Made by a program: the position numbers and the translations under genes. From contig JBMNOE010000025.1 of the NCBI GenBank assembly GCA_050942895.1, positions 1 to 32,760 on the forward strand: 32,760 nucleotides of DNA, written 5' to 3'. The DNA is from JBNRMR01 sp050942895. GTDB taxonomy: Bacteria; Bacillota; Clostridia; Christensenellales; UBA1750. Shown one piece after another: positions 7,223 to 13,286 of the stretch (position 1 is its first letter; each line of letters begins with the position of its first letter). A model generated the notes under the pieces. That model did no database searches and was not told the DNA's origin. It worked only from the letters and a program-made list of their open reading frames with translations.

Positions 7223-8008
7223 TCATTTTTCCAGCCCTGCTATTCTCCTTAAATACTTGATCTCATTCACGCTCAGATGCCTCCACCGGCCGGTGGTAAG
7301 GCCACCCATGCCCAGATTGCCTATCTTTTCCCGCTTAAGTGAGGACAAGGGTTTTTCAAGGGCTTCAAACATCTGGCGCACCAGGCGGTTGTGCCCCTCC
7401 ATGACAGTGACCTCAACCACCGCCCTGTTATCGCCGCTGAAAATAAGCCGCGCCTTGGCAGGCCTTGTCTTGTGGCCGTCGGGCAAATCAACGCCCTTGT
7501 TCAGCTCCTCGATATCTTTTTGCGAAAAAGAGCCTTTGACCGTGGCCATGTACAGCTTTTCCACGTTGTAGCGCGGGTGGGTCAGCCTGTTGGCCAGTTC
7601 GCCGTCATTTGTCAGAATTAACAGACCCTCGGTGTCGTAATCCAGCCTTCCCACGGGGTATATCCTCTCGGTGATCTCCTCAACATACGAAAGCACAGTG
7701 GGCCTTCCCTCCGGGTCAGAGGTGGTGGTCACAACGCCCGCAGGCTTGTTCAGCATTATATAGCGCTTTCTGATCTCGGGCCTCACCGGCTTTCCCTCGA
7801 AAAAAACCTTGTCGCCGTCTGAGACTAAGGCGCCCATTTCCGTCACCACACGCCCGTTCACCTTCACTTTGCCGGCCTTGATATACTCCTCGCTCTTTCG
7901 GCGCGAAGCCACCCCGCAAAGGGCCAAATATTTTTGCAGCCTTATCTTTTCATCATTTCTTTCATCAGTTTCATGGTTTTTATTTCTAAAATTATCTTCT
8001 TTGCTCAT
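7223..8008 (-). CDS. rluB: Ribosomal large-subunit pseudouridine synthase (RluB family)
   Basis: This encodes 261 residues. An N-terminal S4 RNA-binding domain (IRLQKYLALCGVASRRKSEEYI, about 22-70) precedes the RsuA/RluB catalytic domain with the signature GRLDYDTEGLLILTNDG, in which D123 is the catalytic aspartate. The family modifies uridines in 23S (RluB) or 16S (RsuA) rRNA; the length and S4 domain fit RluB better. The first 20 residues are a charged, unconserved extension. The start lies 17 bases after the dacA stop, so the two genes are cotranscribed. A GAAGGAAG about 9 bases upstream of the ATG is the likely ribosome site. Confidence 0.92.
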   Translation of the reverse strand: MSKEDNFRNKNHETDERNDEKIRLQKYLALCGVASRRKSEEYIKAGKVKVNGRVVTEMGALVSDGDKVFFEGKPVRPEIRKRYIMLNKPAGVVTTTSDPEGRPTVLSYVEEITERIYPVGRLDYDTEGLLILTNDGELANRLTHPRYNVEKLYMATVKGSFSQKDIEELNKGVDLPDGHKTRPAKARLIFSGDNRAVVEVTVMEGHNRLVRQMFEALEKPLSSLKREKIGNLGMGGLTTGRWRHLSVNEIKYLRRIAGLEK

Positions 8009-8025
8009 CCTTAGTGCTTCCTTCT

Positions 8026-9174
8026 TTACCAGTTATTCATTATCATCTTTATCTTACCCCAAAATGAGTCGCTGTCAATACTTCTTTCAATTTCCAGCTC
8101 AAAGCTCGCAATTTTTTCGCTTGCGATTCCTTCGTTCGCGATTCTTTCGCTTGAAGTTCTTTCTTCGTTTGAAAAAATGTCCAGCCAGCCTACGACTGCG
8201 CCCTTCTCATAGCTTCCGCTGATTGAAGCGGGGATTTCTATAGAGTAAGAAAGCTGCTCTGCGCCCTTCATGGGCAGGGCGATATCTTCACCCGCAATAA
8301 CATTTGCCATCCCCAAATCTGTCTTAACCTGCCCCAAAATAGCGCCCTTTTCCGCCAGGAGCACCATTGAAAATTCGTCAAACCCCCTTTGCAGCAGCTT
8401 TGCGCTGATGTTGAAATCGTCCTGGCAGTTGAGCGTCACGGCGATGAGCTGCATGCCCTCCTGCACAGCGGATGAAACAAGGCATCTTCCCGCCGCTTTT
8501 GTGTAGCCGGTCTTTATGCCGTTGCCTCCTTCGATCAGCGAGAGTATCTGGTTTTTGTTTGAAAGCACCCGGTTCCATTCGTGGCCTTCCCAGCTTACCA
8601 CTTTTTTATCTGTGGTTATTATTTCTTTAAAAACTTCATGCTCCATTGCTTCTCGCGCGATAATCGCCAGCTCGTAGGCGGTGGTATGGTGGTTTTCATG
8701 GTGCAGACCATGGGGATTGGTGAAGGAGGTGTTCTCAAGCCCCATGGCCAGGGCTCTTTCGTTCATCATCTCCACAAAGCCCTCAAGGCTTTCGCCGGCA
8801 TGTATGGCCAGAGCGACGGCGGCGTCGTTGCCGCTTCTGAGCATCAGCCCGTAGAGCAGCTCCTCGACAGTCAGCCTTTCGCCCACCTCCAGGTACATCG
8901 ACGAGCCCTCTATACCGCTCATGCGCCGGTCAATTTCAACGATGTCGGAAAGGTCGCATTCCTCCAGAACGATCAGCGCCGTCATTATCTTCGTCGTTGA
9001 TGCCATCGGCCTTGGGACATGGGCATCCTTTGAAAAGAGCACCCTGCCCGACTTTTGCTCCACCAATATGGCAGCGCTCGCCGGAACGTCCATTTCAATC
9101 GCAAGGGCGGTTTGTGCAAAAAAGAGGATCAAAATCGATATAATACAGCAAATCAAAACGCGTAAATTCTTCAT
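8026..9174 (-). CDS. dacA: D-alanyl-D-alanine carboxypeptidase (peptidase S11, PBP5 family)
   Basis: This encodes 382 residues. A signal peptide spans about 1-25 (cleavage near QTALA-IEM), so it acts outside the membrane, trimming the terminal D-Ala of peptidoglycan stem peptides. All three penicillin-binding motifs are present: STTK (S59, K62), SGN (114-116) and KTG (221-223). A PBP5-type C-terminal domain follows from about 270. It holds an odd serine/glutamate repeat near residues 337-356 (SSERIANEGIASEKIASFE). The end is moderately amphipathic and probably contacts the membrane. AGGAG lies 8 bases before the ATG. The gene diverges from cwlD across a 471-bp spacer and is followed by rluB. 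DacF-like sporulation forms cannot be excluded. Confidence 0.93.
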   Translation of the reverse strand: MKNLRVLICCIISILILFFAQTALAIEMDVPASAAILVEQKSGRVLFSKDAHVPRPMASTTKIMTALIVLEECDLSDIVEIDRRMSGIEGSSMYLEVGERLTVEELLYGLMLRSGNDAAVALAIHAGESLEGFVEMMNERALAMGLENTSFTNPHGLHHENHHTTAYELAIIAREAMEHEVFKEIITTDKKVVSWEGHEWNRVLSNKNQILSLIEGGNGIKTGYTKAAGRCLVSSAVQEGMQLIAVTLNCQDDFNISAKLLQRGFDEFSMVLLAEKGAILGQVKTDLGMANVIAGEDIALPMKGAEQLSYSIEIPASISGSYEKGAVVGWLDIFSNEERTSSERIANEGIASEKIASFELEIERSIDSDSFWGKIKMIMNNW

Positions 9175-9197
9175 TTTTAAACTCCTGACCGCATAGA

Positions 9198-9212
9198 ATT
9201 ATCTCAGATAAT
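9198..9212. repeat. 15-bp palindrome upstream of dacA
   Basis: ATTATCT-C-AGATAAT is a perfect palindrome 24-38 bases upstream of the dacA ATG, in the expected promoter/leader zone. It is a possible operator. In such AT-rich DNA it could also arise by chance. Confidence 0.35.
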
Positions 9213-9421
9213 AATATTCACATCCCTTTGCAAGTAGACTTAATTTAGCAGCAAAAGGCTTTCGGGCGCGGAGAATTAATAATAGTATTGTATGCTGATT
9301 ACAAAACTTAGCGGATCAAAGAAATTATTTTCTTTTCCAAAAAATGCTTGATTTTTACGAAAAATGATGATGTATGAATCTTCGTTTTCCGCGCCTATTT
9401 GTTGCGCAATTATTTCCCAAA

Positions 9422-9493
9422 TGTGGATAATGTCGTTTTTTATGGCTTAAACGCGACTTTCGTTGTGGAAAACCCTGTGGATACTGTGGAAAT
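9422..9493 (+). promoter_or_regulatory. Cluster of four DnaA-box-like sequences
   Basis: In the 471-bp divergent spacer (9175-9645) lie four 9-mers of the TGTGGAWAN type, all on the plus strand: TGTGGATAA (9422-9430, the perfect complement of the TTATCCACA box), TGTGGAAAA (9464-9472), TGTGGATAC (9476-9484) and TGTGGAAAT (9485-9493). The last three are nearly contiguous. An AT-rich stretch (about 9270-9380) with an AAAGAAA-TTAT-TTTCTTT inverted repeat lies to the left. This is the architecture of a DnaA-binding region. No dnaA, dnaN, rpmH or parAB gene is present, so origin activity is only a possibility. The rest of the spacer shows no gene. Confidence 0.55.
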
Positions 9494-9565
9494 TAAAAAC
9501 ACTTCAGGCCTTTCCAAGCGAATGCTAAGCTTCGGTAAAATGAAATTGTTCGCCTTTGCGGCATA

Positions 9566-9595
9566 TGAATCAACAGAAGGCCGCCGGCATATAAT
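9566..9595 (+). promoter_or_regulatory. Candidate promoter of the amidase gene, possibly sporulation type
   Basis: CATATAAT (9588-9595) lies about 50 bases before the ATG. TGAATC (9566-9571) sits 16 bases farther upstream. The -10 fits sigma-A (TATAAT) or a sigma-E/G-like CATA element. cwlD homologues are sporulation genes in Bacillus, but the match is too loose to assign a sigma factor. Confidence 0.4.
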
Positions 9596-9645
9596 ATCTT
9601 CAACCGTCTGAAAGAAGAAATTTGTAAATTGGAGAGAAAAGGCAT

Positions 9646-10392
9646 ATGCATTTGATGAAAAAGTATAAGAAATCCATTCCGCTTTTTCTTGCCACCGCAT
9701 TAATAGTAATATCGATTATCGTGTACCCCTCGGCAGATGACGCCAACGCTGAATCCGTCCCCGGCGAGGAAGTTTCTGCGGCCACCTCCCCCCTGTCGGG
9801 GATTGTTGTGGTTATAGACCCTGGCCATGGCGGCTATGACAGCGGTGCTGTGGGGCGCTTCACGAAGGTTTTGGAGAAGGACTTGAACCTTCAGGTCTCG
9901 TTAAAGCTTCGGGATGTTCTTTCACAGAGTGGCGCAGCGGTGATAATGACCCGCGAGGAGGATATGGCCCTTTGTGAGCCATGGACGCCTTATGGCAAGC
10001 GCAAGCAGCAGGATATGGCGATGCGCGCAGCGATAATCGACGAGGCAAACCCCGATGTGGTTCTCAGCATCCACATGAATGAGTTTACAATCTCCAGATA
10101 TTACGGCTCCCAGGTTTTCTACCTGGTCAACGGCCCCGACGAGGGCAAGGATCTGGCCAAGCACATGCAAAACGCTCTTATCACCGGCCTTGACGACGGC
10201 AACACCCGCCGTGAAAAGTCCGGCGATTACTTTATACTGCGGATAAGGCCCGCCTCCGTCCTGATCGAATGCGGTTTTATATCAAACGAGCGAGAGGAAA
10301 AGCTCCTTTCGGACGACGAATATCAAAGCAAGCTGGCATGGTGCATCTACGCCGGTCTCACCGATTACCTGACTTCAATAAAAAGCGAATAG
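9646..10392 (+). CDS. cwlD: N-acetylmuramoyl-L-alanine amidase (Amidase_3, CwlD-like)
   Basis: This encodes 248 residues. An N-terminal membrane anchor or uncleaved signal lies at about 10-27. An Amidase_3 domain follows with the zinc ligands H61 (VIDPGHGGYDSG), E77 (FTKVLEKDLN) and H143 (SIHMN), and the catalytic glutamate E208 (LIECGFISN). The enzyme cleaves the amide between MurNAc and the stem peptide. The compact size and single transmembrane segment, without SH3 or SPOR domains, match CwlD, which makes muramic-delta-lactam in spore cortex. That role is inferred from architecture, not shown. GGAG lies 11 bases before the ATG; a second in-frame ATG 9 bases downstream is possible. Confidence 0.85.
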   Translation: MHLMKKYKKSIPLFLATALIVISIIVYPSADDANAESVPGEEVSAATSPLSGIVVVIDPGHGGYDSGAVGRFTKVLEKDLNLQVSLKLRDVLSQSGAAVIMTREEDMALCEPWTPYGKRKQQDMAMRAAIIDEANPDVVLSIHMNEFTISRYYGSQVFYLVNGPDEGKDLAKHMQNALITGLDDGNTRREKSGDYFILRIRPASVLIECGFISNEREEKLLSDDEYQSKLAWCIYAGLTDYLTSIKSE

Positions 10393-10409
10393 GCCTATAT
10401 CGGCATTTT

Positions 10410-10576
10410 CATGGTATAATTAGTTTAGCAATTTGCGAAGAAAATCGCGGGTCGACGGGGAACATCCGTTATTTGCACGCCGATAAACATGGTATAATTA
10501 GTTTAGCAATTTGCGAAGCAAATCGCGGGTCGGCGAGTAATATTCGTCATTTACACGCCGACAAACATGGTATAAT
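10410..10576 (+). repeat. 78-bp tandem repeat carrying a promoter, two full copies plus a partial third
   Basis: Copies run 10410-10487 and 10488-10565 (exactly 78 bp each, 69 of 78 bases the same, the first 31 identical). A third begins at 10566 and keeps only the first 11 bases. Every copy starts with CATGGTATAAT, an extended -10 (TGNTATAAT). Copy 2 also contains a perfect ATTTGC-GAA-GCAAAT hairpin (10509-10523) and a GTCGGCG/CGCCGAC pair (10529-10535 and 10556-10562). Copy 1 has single mismatches in both. The third -10 (10571-10576) is correctly placed for the GNAT gene, so the array is a repeated promoter unit. Confidence 0.85.
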
Positions 10577-10609
10577 GGCATTATCCTATCATGGAGGTTT
10601 TTAGAAAAT

Positions 10610-11137
10610 ATGCTTGTTACATATGAAAACTTGAAAATCCGCGAAGCTTTGCCGGAGGACGCCGCCCTTTTATGCCGTTGGTGGAATGACGGAGATGTGA
10701 TGGCCCACGCAGGGTTCCCAAACGGTCTTGGCACCGACGAGGAAGCCGTCGTCCGCCAGCTTGCCCAGGAACCCTCCGTCAGGCATATAATCGAGATCGA
10801 CGGCGCCGCAGCGGGCGAAATGAGCTGCAGGAACAAGGGCGAAGGCACAGCGGAAATCGGCATAAAGATATGCGACTTTGGCAGGCAGGAAAAAGGGCAT
10901 GGAACTTTGCTTTTAAAGATGATGATAACCCGCCTTTTTTCACAGGGCTATGAAAAAATTGTTTTGGATACTAATGTGGATAATCTCAGGGCCCAGCATG
11001 TCTATGAAAAGATCGGCTTTACCAGACTGCGCACCCGCCGTGATTCATGGATTGATCAGCTTGGCCGGCCCCAATCCTTCATAGACTACGAACTGCTGAA
11101 GGAAAAATTCACGCCTTTGGATATCTTTAGCGATTAA
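10610..11137 (+). CDS. GNAT family N-acetyltransferase
   Basis: This encodes 175 residues with a RimJ/RimL-like (Acetyltransf_3) GNAT fold. The N-terminal strand LKIREALPEDAALLCRWWND precedes the CoA-binding motif region IGIKICDFGRQEKGHGTLLLKMM (the G-x-G-x-G loop variant QEKGHG). The C-terminal VDNLRAQHVYEKIGF motif is typical. It transfers acetyl from acetyl-CoA to an amine, either a protein N-terminus or a small molecule; the substrate cannot be assigned. GGAGG lies 12 bases before the ATG, slightly long. The gene stands alone between its repeated promoter and its own terminator. A perfect TGTGGATAA lies within the coding sequence at 10975-10983, where it encodes part of a conserved motif. 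Confidence 0.88.
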   Translation: MLVTYENLKIREALPEDAALLCRWWNDGDVMAHAGFPNGLGTDEEAVVRQLAQEPSVRHIIEIDGAAAGEMSCRNKGEGTAEIGIKICDFGRQEKGHGTLLLKMMITRLFSQGYEKIVLDTNVDNLRAQHVYEKIGFTRLRTRRDSWIDQLGRPQSFIDYELLKEKFTPLDIFSD

Positions 11138-11157
11138 GAAAGTCATGTATAGAAACA

Positions 11158-11190
11158 GCGGGAAAGCGCATCGGCTCTCCCGCATTTTTT
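11158..11190 (+). terminator. Rho-independent terminator of the GNAT gene
   Basis: GCGGGA (11158-11163) pairs with TCCCGC (11178-11183) around a 14-base loop that can pair partly, followed by ATTTTTT. It starts 20 bases after the stop codon. Confidence 0.75.
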
Positions 11191-11224
11191 ATATAATTTC
11201 ACAGGCACAAAAGATAAAACTTGA

Positions 11225-11941
11225 TTAAATGGCGATGGCCGTTTCCAGGGAAAGCTTTAACATGTCATGGAAGCTGTTTTGGCGGGCCTGCGCGTCCAGG
11301 GCCTCGCCGGTGACGATATTGTCCGACACCGTCAGTATTGCAAGGGCTTTTTTGCCCATGCGGGCGGCGTTCATGTAGAGGGCGGCGGCCTCCATCTCAA
11401 CGCCCAGCACCCCCATCTTCGCCCAGGCCTTATCCCGCAGGGGGTCGTCCACATAGAAAGTGTCCGAGGAAAGCACATTGCCAACCGTCACCGAAAGCCC
11501 CGCTTGAACAGCCTTTTCCTCGGCGGTTTTCAGCAGGTAATAGTCCGCCACCGGCGCGAATGTGCCGGGAAGGCTGAACTGCAGCCCAAAGCTGGAGTTG
11601 GTGCAGGCGCCGATGGCCAGCAGCACACGGCCCAGCTCCATGTCCTCCACAAGCGCACCTGCTGAGCCTGTGCGGATGATGCTTTCCACGCCGTAGAAGC
11701 TGTAAAGCTCATGGCTGTATATCCCCATGGAGGGCATACCCATGCCGGAGCCCATGACGGAAACCTCTTTGCCCTTATATTTTCCCGTATAGCCCAGCAT
11801 ATTTCTGACGCTATTAAAGCATTTCACGTCCTCCAGATAGTTGTCAGCCACCAGTTTTGCCCGAAGGGGATCCCCCGGCATCAGGACGGTCTTGGCGATG
11901 TCGCCCAATACGGCGCTGTTATGTGGTGTGGGATAGCTCAT
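11225..11941 (-). CDS. deoD: Purine-nucleoside phosphorylase, DeoD type
   Basis: This encodes 238 residues, the normal length for the hexameric low-molecular-weight family. Visible motifs are the phosphate-binding GDPLRAK (23-29), RTGSAGALVED, the purine/ribose site GVEMEAAALYM and the catalytic aspartate in SDN near the C-terminus. The cytosolic enzyme cleaves purine (deoxy)ribonucleosides with phosphate, giving free base and ribose-1-phosphate for salvage. GGAGG lies 5 bases before the ATG. The gene is monocistronic and converges with the GNAT gene. No dedicated terminator was identified on the minus strand. Confidence 0.95.
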   Translation of the reverse strand: MSYPTPHNSAVLGDIAKTVLMPGDPLRAKLVADNYLEDVKCFNSVRNMLGYTGKYKGKEVSVMGSGMGMPSMGIYSHELYSFYGVESIIRTGSAGALVEDMELGRVLLAIGACTNSSFGLQFSLPGTFAPVADYYLLKTAEEKAVQAGLSVTVGNVLSSDTFYVDDPLRDKAWAKMGVLGVEMEAAALYMNAARMGKKALAILTVSDNIVTGEALDAQARQNSFHDMLKLSLETAIAI

Positions 11942-12035
11942 GTCCGCCTCCTTTTACAGGTAAAATTTGCAGATTCTTTCACTATCAGTATACAACAGCT
12001 CACACTTCGCCGCAAGGAATCATAAAAACACAAAA

Positions 12036-12072
12036 AAGAAAAAAGGCCGAGCGCAAGTCTGACGGCCCTTTT
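12036..12072 (-). terminator. Rho-independent terminator of the acidic-linker protein gene
   Basis: On the minus strand AAAAGGGCCG and CGGCCTTTT pair with one bulged G around a 13-base loop, and the T-run continues (CTTTTTTC). It lies 30 bases after the stop codon at 12102. Confidence 0.75.
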
Positions 12073-12101
12073 GCAATCTTTTATTATTTATTGTAAAGAA
12101 A

Positions 12102-13169
12102 TTAAAGCTCGCCCCTTATCGGGTAGCCCATGTATGCGTCCTGCCAGGAAAGCCAGTAGCCGCCTCCCCTGCCGTCGCTCTTCCACTGGGAGCCCTCCAG
12201 CCCCGCCGGAGGAATGACGCCGCCCCTGCCGGGCACGCCGATGCACAGCCGCTCCACCTCGTCGCCCCTTGCTCTTGCGCCTAAAATGTAATGATCCGCG
12301 CCGGCGCATTTCACAGGCATATCCACCCTAACAAAGAGCATGTCTTTTATGGCGCCGAAGGGCTCCACCGGGGTATGCTTCAAAAAAAGCGGCTTCATCG
12401 CATATGAATAGCCCTGCCAGACGAGGTCTTCCGCGCAGAGCCGCACCGGCTTTTCAACCGGCGCATAGTCGTCCTCGACTTTGAACACTTCTTTTGCATT
12501 TTTTTCCTCTTTTTCCTTTTCGTCCCCGTTCTCCTCTTCATATGGCGCTTCATCGCCCTCTTCATTGTCCTCTTCGGCCTTATCCCTATTCCCTTCTCTT
12601 TCCCCGCACCCGTCTTCCTGCTCGGGAGGCTTTTTTATCTTTTTATCGTTTTTCTTATCTTTTTCATCATCGTTTTCCTCTGTGTTCTTTTGATCTTCCC
12701 CGTCGTATTCCCTTTTTTCTTCATCTTCTTCCGGCTCTTCCTCGTACAGAACCGTTCCCGTCTTTTCACCCAGTGATGCCACCGCCGTTGACCAATCGTT
12801 CACACCGCGCCTTCCGAATATGCCCGCCAGCAAGGGCTCTGCCGTGCTGCCCTGCCTTGAAACCACCGCCGCCGCAGTGTAGCCGTCCAGAGCCACGCCG
12901 CCGATATCACCCGGATCGAACTCATACATCAGCGAAAACTGGCCCCTGCCTCCCGCCGTAAGACGGCCGCATTCAAATGCGCTCACGCCGTCATTTGCCA
13001 CCAGAACCGCCACCAAGACCGCATCCTTCGACGCCTTTGCACCGTGAACGTTGAGGCTCATCCTGCCCTTTCCCGAGCGCATTTCGATCCTTGCGAAGCC
13101 CGCCATTCCGTCCAGGCCCGACCTGACAGGCCGCAGCATGGCAAATACTTTTGAATAATCGTTTTTCAA
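12102..13169 (-). CDS. Unrecognised two-domain protein with a long acidic/lysine linker
   Basis: This encodes 355 residues from a TTG start at 13169, chosen because GGAGG lies 8 bases upstream; the frame is open farther upstream to 13250. I do not recognise a named family. An N-terminal domain (about 1-130) is beta-rich with GFARIEMRSGKGRMSLNVHG. A linker at about 142-235 is dominated by Glu, Asp and Lys. A C-terminal domain (about 240-355) contains a WQGYSYAMKPLF start, a DHYILGARARGDEV strand pair and ends in aromatic/glycine-rich segments (GGGYWLSWQDAYMGYP). There is no signal peptide or membrane helix. It lies downstream of a PBP gene on the same strand, 117 bases apart, and may be coexpressed. 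The low-complexity part is in frame with both ends, so this is not a frameshift artefact. Confidence 0.75.
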   Translation of the reverse strand: MKNDYSKVFAMLRPVRSGLDGMAGFARIEMRSGKGRMSLNVHGAKASKDAVLVAVLVANDGVSAFECGRLTAGGRGQFSLMYEFDPGDIGGVALDGYTAAAVVSRQGSTAEPLLAGIFGRRGVNDWSTAVASLGEKTGTVLYEEEPEEDEEKREYDGEDQKNTEENDDEKDKKNDKKIKKPPEQEDGCGEREGNRDKAEEDNEEGDEAPYEEENGDEKEKEEKNAKEVFKVEDDYAPVEKPVRLCAEDLVWQGYSYAMKPLFLKHTPVEPFGAIKDMLFVRVDMPVKCAGADHYILGARARGDEVERLCIGVPGRGGVIPPAGLEGSQWKSDGRGGGYWLSWQDAYMGYPIRGEL

Positions 13170-13286
13170 TTTAAAAACCTCCCAGCAATAGCTTGTATAG
13201 ACTATGCCGGAAGGCTTGCATATATGACCTTGCCAAAATGGCGAAAACACGCAATTACAGCAGAAAACTTTGGCGGCAGGAGCATA

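Noticed and set aside
9399..9611. 70-residue open frame across the DnaA boxes
   Set aside because: No ribosome site, no recognisable domain, and the frame is explained by the repeated TGTGGA sequence.
10269..10604. Open frame running through the 78-bp repeats
   Set aside because: It starts inside cwlD in another frame and stays open only because 78 is a multiple of three.
10975..10983. Fifth perfect DnaA box (TGTGGATAA) in the GNAT gene
   Set aside because: It encodes part of the conserved VDN motif of the GNAT fold and is isolated from the cluster, so it is probably coincidental.
12481..12961. Plus-strand Ser/Phe- and Pro-rich open frames opposite the acidic linker
   Set aside because: They are the complement of the Glu/Asp/Lys codons of the real gene on the minus strand.
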